Origin: Dyadobacter sp. MSC1_007
Lineage (GTDB): Bacteria > Bacteroidota > Bacteroidia > Cytophagales > Spirosomataceae
Reading direction: 5' to 3'
Length of the DNA: 64,000 nucleotides
NCBI RefSeq assembly: GCF_023667495.1
Contig: NZ_JAMOZL010000004.1
Location: 124,001-188,000 of the forward strand
Position 1 is the stretch's first letter. Every line of letters begins with the position of its first letter. Below the pieces are notes generated by a model. It made no database searches. It was not told where the DNA came from and saw only the letters and a list, made by a program, of their open reading frames with translations. Shown here piece after piece: positions 36,432 through 45,365 of the stretch. The translations under genes and the position numbers were made by a program.

Positions 36432-37202
36432 TTAAACCAGGTAAAAGAATGTAAATACAAACACCCAAACCAGATCCACAAAGTGCCAGTAAAGACCTAC
36501 TTTTTCAACCATTTCGTAGCTTCCTCTCTTGTCGTAGAAGCCGGTGGCTGCACGGAAGAAAATCAGGATATTCAGGATTACACCACTAAATACGTGTGTT
36601 CCGTGGAAGCCGGTAATGAAGAAAAAGAAGTCGGCAAATGCGGGAGGACCGTACTGGTTTTCTGTAAGGTTCGCACCAAATATCGTCTTTTCGATCCAGG
36701 TCCCGTTTTCAATGACTTTCATCACTGTACCTGTTTCTGTGCCATGAATAAAGTGACTCCACTCCCAAGCCTGGCAACCCAGGAAGGTAAAACCTCCCAA
36801 AATCGTCCATAGCATATATTTTTCAACATTCGCGCGGTCCATGCGGTGACCGGCCTCTACTGCAAGTACCATTGTAACGCTACTTGCGATCAGGATGAAT
36901 GTCATAATACCCACAAATACCAACGGCAGGGATATTCCATGCAGGAAAGGAACCGCCTCGTACACTCTTTCCGGTACAGGCCAGTACATATTGGAGAATG
37001 TAAAGTCTGAATGCTCTCCGGTAAATGCAGGGAAACTAAACCGGGCTGTACCGTAGGCCACCAGCAGGGCGGAGAAAGTAAAGGTATCCGAGATGAGGAA
37101 GAACCACATCATCAGTTTCCCGTAACTCGCTTTCATAGGCTCAATACCCCCCAACCACATTTTGGGTTCTACCGCGCCAGGTGTTGTTACATTTGCAGCC
37201 AT
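36432..37202 (-). CDS. ctaE: Cytochrome c oxidase subunit III
   Basis: A 256-residue heme-copper oxidase subunit III with seven transmembrane segments expected. Family features are WFFLISDTFTFSALLVAYG near residue 33, HRMDRANVEKYMLWTILGGFTFLGCQAWEWSHFI (in parts, residues 122-156), FFITGFHGTHVFSGVI near residue 193 and the closing YWHFVDLVWVFVFTFFYL. It binds lipids and keeps subunit I stable during turnover. A second, shorter subunit-III-type gene lies 12 bases upstream; this longer one has the fuller family sequence. Confidence 0.94.
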   Translation of the reverse strand: MAANVTTPGAVEPKMWLGGIEPMKASYGKLMMWFFLISDTFTFSALLVAYGTARFSFPAFTGEHSDFTFSNMYWPVPERVYEAVPFLHGISLPLVFVGIMTFILIASSVTMVLAVEAGHRMDRANVEKYMLWTILGGFTFLGCQAWEWSHFIHGTETGTVMKVIENGTWIEKTIFGANLTENQYGPPAFADFFFFITGFHGTHVFSGVILNILIFFRAATGFYDKRGSYEMVEKVGLYWHFVDLVWVFVFTFFYLV

Positions 37203-37214
37203 TGATAAAAAGTA

Positions 37215-37802
37215 TTAATTAAAAGTCAATAAAAAAACAAAAAGATATAACCAGAGTATGTCTAAAAAGTGCCAGTATGTAGCACAGATTTGAATTCTTC
37301 TCAAATTCTTCGCATGGACATTCAGACGAAATGCTGCAATCAATGCAAAAAGTAAAACGATCAGACCGGTAATGATGTGAAAACCATGGAGCCCGGTGAA
37401 TACGTAAAAAAATGATCCTGAGGGGTTTCCTACAAAATACACATTCATTGCTACCAGCTGTTTCCACCCTTCAAACTGCATCCAAAGGAAGGCCAGACCA
37501 AGTACAAAAGTAATAGAAATTGCTATTTTCAATTGGTTGAACTGATCTTTTTTTGCCGAAAAATAGGCCCATTGCATGGCCATACTACTGATTAACAACA
37601 CGGCCGAGCTGTACCAGAAAATCTTCGGCATTTCAAATTCCAGCCAGTTGCCTTCCGCACGCCGCACCAGGTAGGCGCTGCTCTGCGATGCAAACAGCAT
37701 GATAATACTTACCAGGAACAACCAAAGAATGAATTTCTTCGGGTCCATTGCCAGCGTTTCCTGTGGCTCTTTTTCTAATTTATATTGCTGAACGTTTTCC
37801 AT
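37215..37802 (-). CDS. Second cytochrome c oxidase subunit III-type protein (short)
   Basis: A 195-residue heme-copper oxidase subunit III-family protein with five transmembrane segments. It shows FILWLFLVSIIMLFASQSSAYLVRR near residue 27, FFYVFTGLHGFHIITGLIVLLFALI in parts near residue 130, and ATYWHFLDILWLYLFVFLLTF at the end. The first two helices typical of seven-helix subunit III are missing, as in the short form. Paired short and long subunit III genes are found in Bacteroidota oxidase operons. It lies between ctaB (17 bases away) and the longer ctaE. Which one sits in the enzyme cannot be read from sequence. Confidence 0.9.
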   Translation of the reverse strand: MENVQQYKLEKEPQETLAMDPKKFILWLFLVSIIMLFASQSSAYLVRRAEGNWLEFEMPKIFWYSSAVLLISSMAMQWAYFSAKKDQFNQLKIAISITFVLGLAFLWMQFEGWKQLVAMNVYFVGNPSGSFFYVFTGLHGFHIITGLIVLLFALIAAFRLNVHAKNLRRIQICATYWHFLDILWLYLFVFLLTFN

Positions 37803-37819
37803 TATTCACGATTTCAATT

Positions 37820-38713
37820 TCACAATTTATCCAACAAGAAAGCTATTTGTACGATCGGCAGATAAATGAACGACCCGAACATCAGTTGCCTCGCAGTCTT
37901 ATCTGTGCATTTGCGCATCAGATGAAACGTCTGCGCGAGGAACAATACGCCAAAAATCGTTGCGATAAATGCCGAATTAATTCCTGTCATTCCTAACTCA
38001 TATGGTAACCAGCCGATCGGTAACAGAAACAATGTGTAGATCATGATCTGCAAAGTTGTATCCGAATCTTTCAGGCCGTTCGCAGGAAGCAATTTGAATC
38101 CTGCACGTTTATAATCTTCATCCAATACCCAGGCAATGGCCCAGAAATGGGGGAACTGCCAGAAAAACTGAATAGCGAACAGAATACCCGGCTCCAGACC
38201 GAAATGGTTCGTCGCCGCTACCCACCCTATCATCGGAGGAAATGCTCCCGGAAATGCGCCTACAAAAACCGCTATCGGTCCCACACGCTTCAATGGCGTA
38301 TAAACAAATCCGTATAAAACCAGTGACAGCAGGGATATCAACCCAGTTGTCAAATTAAAAACCGTTACAAAAATGAAGAGCGACGAAACTCCAAGAACAA
38401 CTGCCCAAATGGCTGCCTGCTCAACGGTAATCCTACCACTAGGCAAGGGCCGGGATGCTGTTCTTTTCATCATTCTGTCAAGATCTTTTTCCAGGATCTG
38501 ATTAATGATGTTAGCAGCGCCGGTGATTCCGATCGATGCCAGGACAAACAACACCATATCCGAAGCGCGTACCTCCCTTGCACCCAGGCAATAGCCCATA
38601 GCACCCGAGAAAGCGATCAATGATGCCAGCCGGAACTTCAATAACTCAAATAAAACGCCTAATCTCTCTCTGATCTTTCCAACCCCGCTTACGCTCTCTT
38701 CTGCTGAAATCAT
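37820..38713 (-). CDS. ctaB: Heme O synthase (protoheme IX farnesyltransferase)
   Basis: A 297-residue UbiA-family prenyltransferase with about nine transmembrane segments. The conserved NIINQILEKDLDRMMKRTASRPLP (in parts, residues 65-90), containing the NxxxDxxxD-type Mg-diphosphate motif, and YTPLKRVGPIAVFVGAFPGAFPPMIGW near residues 137-160 identify heme O synthase rather than a quinone prenyltransferase. It transfers farnesyl diphosphate to heme b. It lies directly downstream of heme A synthase (24 bases), supplying heme A for the oxidase encoded in the same operon. Confidence 0.96.
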   Translation of the reverse strand: MISAEESVSGVGKIRERLGVLFELLKFRLASLIAFSGAMGYCLGAREVRASDMVLFVLASIGITGAANIINQILEKDLDRMMKRTASRPLPSGRITVEQAAIWAVVLGVSSLFIFVTVFNLTTGLISLLSLVLYGFVYTPLKRVGPIAVFVGAFPGAFPPMIGWVAATNHFGLEPGILFAIQFFWQFPHFWAIAWVLDEDYKRAGFKLLPANGLKDSDTTLQIMIYTLFLLPIGWLPYELGMTGINSAFIATIFGVLFLAQTFHLMRKCTDKTARQLMFGSFIYLPIVQIAFLLDKL

Positions 38714-38737
38714 TTTTTAGAAATTATGTACTCTAAT

Positions 38738-39760
38738 CTAAACTCTGTTGAACTGAGGTACTTCCTTATACTTTAAGTACCTTTTACCATTCACCACCAA
38801 CCATACTACGAACTGTAATCCGATCAGCAAAATGGCAAATGTCAGGTGCATTGGTTGGGCAAACGACGGTACGCCAAAATAAGCCATCAATATCCCCGTC
38901 GCGATTTCTAATATCAAGATCCAGAGACATACCCTCGCGATTTTTCCTGCTACCGTGTCCCTGTTTCCTGATTTCAGGATCTTATTACTCCAGAAGACAT
39001 TGGCAACAAACACAACAATGGAAAATGACCTGTGTATATAAAAATTGAGGCCCAGCTCATCAATCCATTCCGCCCTTGCCTGATAACCCAGCTTCACAAC
39101 CACCTCATCTATTGCTTCACGAACCTGGGTACCCAGTAATATTTGAAAAAGCGATAAAGCCATTACAACGAGACCGATGCCATTCAGCACGTTTTCACTT
39201 CCTGCATTCAGCTTTAAAACATTGCCTGCATAACCCGACCATGTGTACAAGTAAAGCAGCACAAACACGATCACGATCGCCAGCAGCATGTGTAATGTCA
39301 CCACTACCGGCATTAATTCGAATGAAACTACTTTCGCACCCAGCCAGCCCTGAAACCCTGTCAGCACGAATGCTGCGAGGCTGAAATAGAAAATCTGCTT
39401 GTTACCGGTTTTCAGAAAAGGTATGGAAGCCAGCAATGTCAGAAAGATCATCACACCTGTGAAAGCTCCAAGAAGCCGGTTTACGTATTCAATCCAGGTT
39501 TTTACCGGATTAAATTCAACTTCTCCTTTAAGTCTGGCTCCGTAAATCTCCTTGTAGTTGGCTGGCAATTGCGACGCCTCGGTGGGCGGAACCCATCTGC
39601 CGAAGCATTTCGGCCAATCCGGACATCCCATCCCCGCACCTGTACTCCTCACGACCCCACCGGCAATAATCAAAAAGTAGAGTGTAATGACAGTATTTAA
39701 AGCCAACCGCCGGAAACGACGGTTGGCTTTCGAATCAATGATTTGATTTAAACTGGTCAT
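38738..39760 (-). CDS. ctaA: Heme A synthase (COX15/CtaA)
   Basis: A 340-residue membrane enzyme with about eight transmembrane segments. GGVVRSTGAGMGCPDWPKCFGRWVPP near residues 35-60 is the family signature with its Cys pair in the first extracytoplasmic loop; heme-ligand His residues lie in VTLHMLLAIVIV and in IHRSFSIVVFVANV. It oxidises heme O to heme A. The ATG at 39760 is preferred over a TTG at 39778; the gene overlaps the end of ctaD by 26 bases, supporting coupled translation of oxidase and cofactor enzyme. Confidence 0.95.
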   Translation of the reverse strand: MTSLNQIIDSKANRRFRRLALNTVITLYFLIIAGGVVRSTGAGMGCPDWPKCFGRWVPPTEASQLPANYKEIYGARLKGEVEFNPVKTWIEYVNRLLGAFTGVMIFLTLLASIPFLKTGNKQIFYFSLAAFVLTGFQGWLGAKVVSFELMPVVVTLHMLLAIVIVFVLLYLYTWSGYAGNVLKLNAGSENVLNGIGLVVMALSLFQILLGTQVREAIDEVVVKLGYQARAEWIDELGLNFYIHRSFSIVVFVANVFWSNKILKSGNRDTVAGKIARVCLWILILEIATGILMAYFGVPSFAQPMHLTFAILLIGLQFVVWLVVNGKRYLKYKEVPQFNRV

Positions 39761-41618
39761 TGAAATTTTGTGACTCAATCAACTTCTCCATCGCAATCTG
39801 CTCATTTTCATGAGGGAGATTCGATTCCGGTGTTTGAGAATACGGGATGTTCTGAGGAATGAAATCTTCTTTTGCACCCGGTTTGCTATAATCATATGAC
39901 CAGCGATACACCGCAGGAATGTCGCCTTCCCAGTTTCCGTGTCCCGGATTGATAGGAGCAGTCCATTCAAGCGTGTTAGAACGCCATGGGTTTTGCGGTG
40001 CTTTTCTACCTTTGAAAATGCTGTAAAAGAAGTTCCAAAGGAAAATGAATTGTGCGAAGAACGTGAATATCGCTGCAATAGAGATAAACATGTTCATATC
40101 CATGAACTTATGCGTAAAGTCGTAGCTCGTGAACTGGTAGTAACGTCTTGGGAAACCAGCAATACCTACGTAGTGCATCGGGATAAATACCAGATAGATA
40201 CCGATGAATGTAAGCCAGAAGTGGATTTGCCCCAGTGAGGTGCTCATCATTCTGCCGAACATTTTAGGGAACCAGTGATAAACCCCGGCAAAAAGCCCGA
40301 ATGCCGATGCAGCCCCCATTACAAGGTGGAAGTGAGCTACAACGAAGTAGGTATCGTGCAATTGAATGTCCAATGCACTGTTACCAAGGATGATACCGGT
40401 CAAACCACCCGAAACGAACAATGAAACCAGACCAATCGAGAACAACATACCTGGCGTGAAAACGATGTTTCCTTTCCACAGCGTGGTGATGTAGTTAAAT
40501 CCTTTTACAGCAGAAGGAACCGCGATGATCAATGTCAGGAACATGAAGACCGATCCGAGGAATGGGTTCATACCCGTTACGAACATGTGGTGAGCCCACA
40601 CGATAAATGCTAGGAATGCAATGCCCAACATCGAGGCGATCATCGCACGGTAACCGAAGATAGGCTTGCGTGAGTTGGTTGCGATAACTTCGGATGTAAT
40701 ACCCAATGCTGGCAACAATACGATATAAACCTCAGGATGTCCCAGGAACCAGAACAAATGCTGGAACAAGATCGGGCTACCTCCTACGTTTGGAAGAGCT
40801 TCTCCATTAATATAGATATCCGAAAGGTAGAAGCTCGTACCGAAGTGACGGTCGAAAATCAGCAGCAATACGGACGAGAACAATACAGGGAAAGAGATCA
40901 AACCCAGAACGGCTGTGATCAGAAATGACCAGATCGTCAACGGTAGGCGATCGAATGACATTCCCCTTGTACGAAGGTTAATAACAGTAGTTATGTAGTT
41001 GATACCTCCCAACAGCTGCGAAACGATGAACAACGCCATACTTGCAAGCCAGAGTGTCATACCCATTCCTGATCCAGGGTGTGCCTGGGGCAGCGCGCTT
41101 AATGGAGGATAAATAACCCAACCACCCGCTGCTGGTCCTTGCTGTAAAAACAATGAAGCAAACATGACCACACTCGCAATGAAGAAAAACCAGTACGAAA
41201 GCATGTTCATGAAGCCCGACGCCATGTCGCGCGCTCCGATCTGAAGCGGGATCAAAAAGTTACTGAAGGTACCACTCAATCCGGCTGTCAATACAAAGAA
41301 TACCATGATCGTACCGTGCATTGTAACCAGGGCAAGGTAAAAATTGGGGTCCAGTTTGCCCGCATCGCTAATCCATCCCCCCAACACCGGTTTCAACCAT
41401 GACAAGTTAGAATCTGGCAGACCAAGCTGGATCCGGAAGATCACTGACATCGTAATCCCGATCACCGCCCAAAGAATACCGGTAATCAGATATTGTTTAG
41501 CGATTACCTTGTGGTCTTCACAAAATATATATTTCTGCCAAAAGTTTTGTGCCTCATGGTGGTGTTCATGCTCGTCTGCGTGATGGTGAGCTGTTTCCAA
41601 TCCTTCAATAGCTGACAT
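39735..41618 (-). CDS. ctaD: Cytochrome c oxidase subunit I
   Basis: A 627-residue A-type heme-copper oxidase catalytic subunit with twelve or more transmembrane segments. GHPEVYIVLLPALG near residue 296 holds the His-Tyr crosslink, WAHHMFVTG the CuB histidines, and AHFHLVMGA near residue 425 the heme a and a3 ligands. The N-terminus has a His-rich cytoplasmic tail (HHHADEHEHHHE). It reduces O2 and pumps protons. It is 28 bases downstream of subunit II and precedes heme A synthase with which it overlaps. Confidence 0.98.
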   Translation of the reverse strand: MSAIEGLETAHHHADEHEHHHEAQNFWQKYIFCEDHKVIAKQYLITGILWAVIGITMSVIFRIQLGLPDSNLSWLKPVLGGWISDAGKLDPNFYLALVTMHGTIMVFFVLTAGLSGTFSNFLIPLQIGARDMASGFMNMLSYWFFFIASVVMFASLFLQQGPAAGGWVIYPPLSALPQAHPGSGMGMTLWLASMALFIVSQLLGGINYITTVINLRTRGMSFDRLPLTIWSFLITAVLGLISFPVLFSSVLLLIFDRHFGTSFYLSDIYINGEALPNVGGSPILFQHLFWFLGHPEVYIVLLPALGITSEVIATNSRKPIFGYRAMIASMLGIAFLAFIVWAHHMFVTGMNPFLGSVFMFLTLIIAVPSAVKGFNYITTLWKGNIVFTPGMLFSIGLVSLFVSGGLTGIILGNSALDIQLHDTYFVVAHFHLVMGAASAFGLFAGVYHWFPKMFGRMMSTSLGQIHFWLTFIGIYLVFIPMHYVGIAGFPRRYYQFTSYDFTHKFMDMNMFISIAAIFTFFAQFIFLWNFFYSIFKGRKAPQNPWRSNTLEWTAPINPGHGNWEGDIPAVYRWSYDYSKPGAKEDFIPQNIPYSQTPESNLPHENEQIAMEKLIESQNFNDQFKSNH

Positions 41619-41646
41619 ATACTTTCTATTGTATTTTAATTAATAA

Positions 41647-42753
41647 TTATCGTAGACTAGTACTTGCTCCTGCTCCTCCTGCGGAAGTTGCTGAACTATC
41701 GGCTGGAGCACCTGCTTCGGCCGGCACATATTTCATTGCCTTGGCTTTCAAATTCTCCGGTACCTTGGCAAGGTATTCGGGATAAGTCTGCAAGAAAGTT
41801 GCTTGCTCGGCGCACCACTTCTTGTAGCTAGCCTCATCATCCACGATCAATCTCATTTTCATCGAAAAGTGTCCCTGACCACAAACCTCAGTACAAGCGA
41901 TTTCGTAGTCGAACTTGGGATTGCCGGTTTCTGCACGCATATCTGCTGTTGTTTTATCAGCAACAAACCAGAATTTGGTTGGCATACCTGGAACAGCATC
42001 CATTTTAACCCTCATATGAGGAATAAAAACACTGTGCAACACGTCGCGGGCACGGATTCTTAAAAGTACCGGACGGCCTGCTGGAATATGCATCTCACTT
42101 GGGTTAGTGAAATCGTCAAATGAGTTTTCATCCGCCAAATCGATACCTACTTCATTCTGAGCGTCGATCAACTTGTAGTTATAATCTCCTAATTTGTTAT
42201 TATCAACACCTCCGTAGCGGACGATCCAGTTGAACTGCTTTCCTGTAATCTCGATTACCTCTGAGTCTCTTGGCGCATCTGATGTAATGTCAGACCATGC
42301 CTTCCATCCGGTGAATACCAAAAGTGCCATAACAATCGCAGGAACGATCGTCCAGATCAGTTCAAGCTTGTGATTTTCAGGATAGAATGTGGCTCTTGTT
42401 CCTTTTTTATACTGATACTTCCAGGCGAAGAAAAACAACAGGAAGTTCACAAAAATGAATGGAATGGTAAGAATCCCCATTGAGAACCAGAAAAGGTCGT
42501 CGGTCCTTCTTCCATGCACTGAAGATGCTTCCGGAAGGTAGAACTCTGTCGAATGAAGATAAGACCATGTGATACCCACAGCGCCCAAAATCAGGATCAC
42601 TATGAACATTGCCCCGTTCACTTTATTACCGGAAGTTACAACCTCCGTAGAATCGGATTTATTGATGCCCCTAATAACATTCTGGAGCCTGGAAATAACG
42701 ATTCCAGTGAGAACTACAAAAACTAGAGCAACTAATGCGATAATAATATACAT
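41647..42753 (-). CDS. ctaC: Cytochrome c oxidase subunit II (CuA)
   Basis: A 368-residue subunit with two N-terminal anchor helices (about residues 1-25 and 45-120 region) and a periplasmic cupredoxin domain. The CuA site reads CTEVCGQGHFSMKM near residues 282-295, containing both Cys, the His and the Met ligands, with the first His in VLHSVFIPHMRVK. The last 30 residues are Ala/Ser/Gly-rich; no cytochrome c domain is fused, so it is aa3-type rather than caa3 at this subunit. An ATG at 42753 is preferred to a TTG at 42774 which would touch the actF stop. Electrons reach it from the ActABCDEF complex upstream. Confidence 0.97.
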   Translation of the reverse strand: MYIIIALVALVFVVLTGIVISRLQNVIRGINKSDSTEVVTSGNKVNGAMFIVILILGAVGITWSYLHSTEFYLPEASSVHGRRTDDLFWFSMGILTIPFIFVNFLLFFFAWKYQYKKGTRATFYPENHKLELIWTIVPAIVMALLVFTGWKAWSDITSDAPRDSEVIEITGKQFNWIVRYGGVDNNKLGDYNYKLIDAQNEVGIDLADENSFDDFTNPSEMHIPAGRPVLLRIRARDVLHSVFIPHMRVKMDAVPGMPTKFWFVADKTTADMRAETGNPKFDYEIACTEVCGQGHFSMKMRLIVDDEASYKKWCAEQATFLQTYPEYLAKVPENLKAKAMKYVPAEAGAPADSSATSAGGAGASTSLR

Positions 42754-42774
42754 GATAATTAACTGGTTTTGCAA

Positions 42775-44133
42775 TTAGGCGATATCGTGGTGCAATGACT
42801 CTTCCAACATCGGGTGATTTCTTGGTATCAGATTCGCCTTTTCCAACTGACTTGCAATTGAGTATGCGAATGCACAAAGGAACACCAGGAAGAATCCCCA
42901 TTCCAACGGACCAAGTTCACCACTTGCCCCTACCGATCCCGGCATTATGTTCGTATAAAAATCGAAATAGTGACCGATAATTACACTCCAACAAGCAACC
43001 TTAAGAATTGAATGTGTGAATTTTGAATCCCTTGTCATCAAGACCAGGAATGGGAAGAAGAAATTCAGGAACAATGTAATGAAGAACGGCGCTTTGTAAA
43101 ATCCGCCATGTCCTCTGAAACGCTCGATAAAATAGATCGTTTCTTCCGGAAGGTTGGCATAGTAGATCAGAAGGAATTGCGCGAACCAAACATATGTCCA
43201 GAAAATACTGAATGCGAAGATAAATTTACCAAGGTCACGCAAGTGGCTCGAATTGACCGCTCTCAGGTAACCTCTTTCTCTTAGCATTACAATTGTAAGG
43301 GTGATGACCGCCAAACCTGCAACGTGCCAGCTAGCCAGTGTGTACCAGCCAAACATGGTGCTGAACCAGTGTGTATCAATAGACATCACAAAATCCCAAG
43401 CAGAAGTAGAGGATGTTACTCCAAATACAACCAGGAATGCAGTTCCAAGACGAATTGATTTTTCATAAAACTCAGTACCTCCGATTTCGTCTTCCTGCAA
43501 GGAAAGGTTCCGGATCACTCTCCACATACCATACCACAATGCAAAATACAGAACAAGACGACCTACAAAGAATGGTGTATTCAGGTAGCCCTTTTTCCCA
43601 GCAATAATAGCATCATATTCCGCGCCGCCTACTTCATATAGTCCTTCATGCGTCCAGTGGAATAAATCGTGGCCTCCGAAGAAGAATGTGATAAGCAATA
43701 CCGCTCCGCTAAATGGAAGAAACGCTGGCAGAGCCTCGGGAACGCGTTTAAAAACTGCTGACCAACCCGCTTGCGCCAGGTAGTTGTATGAGATGAAAAA
43801 CATTCCAACTACGGATATCCCGGTAAAGTATACTCCGTTTACCCAAAGGTTTGCCCAAATTCTTGCAACCCAGCTCTTTGCATGATGGCCTTCTGCCGCA
43901 GCAGCACCATGGCTAGCTCCGCCATGTTCGGCAGCAGCATGACCAGCCGCCTGCGCAGCGTGCTCCGCTCCGTGTGCAGCCACTTCGTGTCCACCACCAC
44001 CATTAGCAGCGAGGTAAGCTCCCAACAGTACAAGAGCCAGTCCTACACCACCACCAATGAGTAAGTTGCGCTTAGCTCCTGATGTAAATTCAAACCGTTC
44101 TTCAATAGAAGGAATCGAATGTCCTGATGCCAT
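42775..44133 (-). CDS. actF: Alternative complex III subunit ActF (quinone-binding, NrfD-like)
   Basis: A 452-residue membrane protein with about ten transmembrane segments. The N-terminal third carries an Ala/Gly/His-rich stretch (about residues 50-85, with HGAEHAAQAAGHAAAEHGG). Sequence such as FFGGHDLFHWTHEG and SVDTHWFSTMFGWY-like (SIDTHWFSTMFGWY) matches ActF, the second NrfD/PsrC-like subunit of alternative complex III. It binds menaquinol at the periplasmic side in related structures. It is last of the six act genes, 35 bases after actE, and directly abuts the oxidase subunit II gene. Confidence 0.93.
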   Translation of the reverse strand: MASGHSIPSIEERFEFTSGAKRNLLIGGGVGLALVLLGAYLAANGGGGHEVAAHGAEHAAQAAGHAAAEHGGASHGAAAAEGHHAKSWVARIWANLWVNGVYFTGISVVGMFFISYNYLAQAGWSAVFKRVPEALPAFLPFSGAVLLITFFFGGHDLFHWTHEGLYEVGGAEYDAIIAGKKGYLNTPFFVGRLVLYFALWYGMWRVIRNLSLQEDEIGGTEFYEKSIRLGTAFLVVFGVTSSTSAWDFVMSIDTHWFSTMFGWYTLASWHVAGLAVITLTIVMLRERGYLRAVNSSHLRDLGKFIFAFSIFWTYVWFAQFLLIYYANLPEETIYFIERFRGHGGFYKAPFFITLFLNFFFPFLVLMTRDSKFTHSILKVACWSVIIGHYFDFYTNIMPGSVGASGELGPLEWGFFLVFLCAFAYSIASQLEKANLIPRNHPMLEESLHHDIA

Positions 44134-44168
44134 TATCTAATTAAATTTCTCTGTTATCAAAAATGTAC

Positions 44169-44777
44169 TTAAGCCCCTTTCTGCAATTTTTGTACATAGT
44201 GTACAATCTTCCAGCGTTCCTCAGGATTGATCTGAGATCCGTGAGGCCACATGCGGGCTTTTCCGTGCGTGATCACGTGGAAAATATGCCCTTCATTCAG
44301 GTTTTTGTATGCGTCGCTCGCATAGTTGGGCACACCCTTATACATCGCACCCACTTTGCCATCACCTGCTCCGGAAGCGCCGTGGCAGTGTTGGCAATAT
44401 CTTTCATAAAGCACTTTACCTTCGGCAAGCGATTGCTCGTTCAATGGCACCGGATTTTTCAATACTCTCTCGGAAATGCTGATGCTGTCCGCGGGAATGT
44501 TGTATACCATCAGATCGACAGTTGCAGAATCGCCATTACCAAAAGTCGTGTGGTAATTCCTGCGTGCAACGGTTCCGGCAACAGGCAGACGCATTGTCAG
44601 GCCCATCGGGTTGATCGGATTGGCTTTTTCCTGTTTATATGGTTCATAACCCACCGGCAAATACATGTTCGGCGCGAATTCCTTTCCAGGATTGTTACGA
44701 TCTGTTTTACAACCAGTAACAGCAGTAAGTAACACAGCTGAAACCAACAGATATCTATATAAACTTTTAAATTTCAT
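44169..44777 (-). CDS. actE: Alternative complex III subunit ActE (mono-heme c-type lipoprotein)
   Basis: A 202-residue protein with a lipoprotein signal peptide ending VLLTAVTGC, so it is lipid-anchored. One c-type heme motif, CQHCHG, is present near residue 118, followed by a C-terminal HGKARMWPHGSQINPEERW with likely axial Met. It passes electrons from the quinol-oxidising core towards the oxidase. The ATG at 44777 is favoured for its clean lipobox; an ATG at 44792 would overlap the actD stop codon by one base. Confidence 0.92.
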   Translation of the reverse strand: MKFKSLYRYLLVSAVLLTAVTGCKTDRNNPGKEFAPNMYLPVGYEPYKQEKANPINPMGLTMRLPVAGTVARRNYHTTFGNGDSATVDLMVYNIPADSISISERVLKNPVPLNEQSLAEGKVLYERYCQHCHGASGAGDGKVGAMYKGVPNYASDAYKNLNEGHIFHVITHGKARMWPHGSQINPEERWKIVHYVQKLQKGA

Positions 44778-44791
44778 TGTTTCAAACTCCA

Positions 44792-45322
44792 TTAGAATTG
44801 CTTAATGTTGACTTCTTCTGCTCCACTATCCCTCAATGCACGTGATATTTCTTCTTCGCTCATTGAATTACGTCCCAGGTCGATCGCCATTACAAATTTG
44901 TTATCTGTCGAGCGTACATCGAATCTTGGATGGAAGTGCGTACCGGGCCCAAGTCCATTCGAAATAAAGAAAGTAATCACCATTCCGAATGCTGTGAAAA
45001 GTACCGTCAGCTCAAATGTGATGGGAATATAGTTGGGGATCGATATTGGATCCTTACCGCCAATGATCATCGGCCAGTCGATTCCCATTGTCCAGATCAT
45101 CAACGTCAACGCCACGCAGCAACCTGTAACGCCAAACATGAAAGCAGCGATACCGATGCGGGTCCTTGGATGGCCCAGCGCTTCGTCCAATCCGTGGATC
45201 GGGAACGGGGAATATACTTCTTTGATCTTTACTCCCGCCTTCCTCAGTTTAGGCACTGCGTGAAGAACAGTATCGTCATCGTCGTAAACTCCGACTAAAT
45301 ATTTACCAGATAATTCTGCCAT
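44792..45322 (-). CDS. actD: Alternative complex III subunit ActD (DUF3341)
   Basis: A 176-residue protein of the DUF3341 type: an N-terminal cytoplasmic domain starting KYLVGVYDDDDTVLHAVPKLRKAGV with KEVYSPFPIHGLDEALG near residues 36-52, then two transmembrane segments (RTRIGIAAFMFGVTGCCVALTL and ITFELTVLFTAFGMVITFFIS). ActD is a two-helix membrane subunit that holds ActC and ActF together. The ATG at 45322 is used because upstream in-frame residues match nothing. It follows actC by 43 bases. Confidence 0.93.
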   Translation of the reverse strand: MAELSGKYLVGVYDDDDTVLHAVPKLRKAGVKIKEVYSPFPIHGLDEALGHPRTRIGIAAFMFGVTGCCVALTLMIWTMGIDWPMIIGGKDPISIPNYIPITFELTVLFTAFGMVITFFISNGLGPGTHFHPRFDVRSTDNKFVMAIDLGRNSMSEEEISRALRDSGAEEVNIKQF

Positions 45323-45365
45323 ACTACTACTAATTATAATATCTATAACTCGCTTTTCGCAATTA

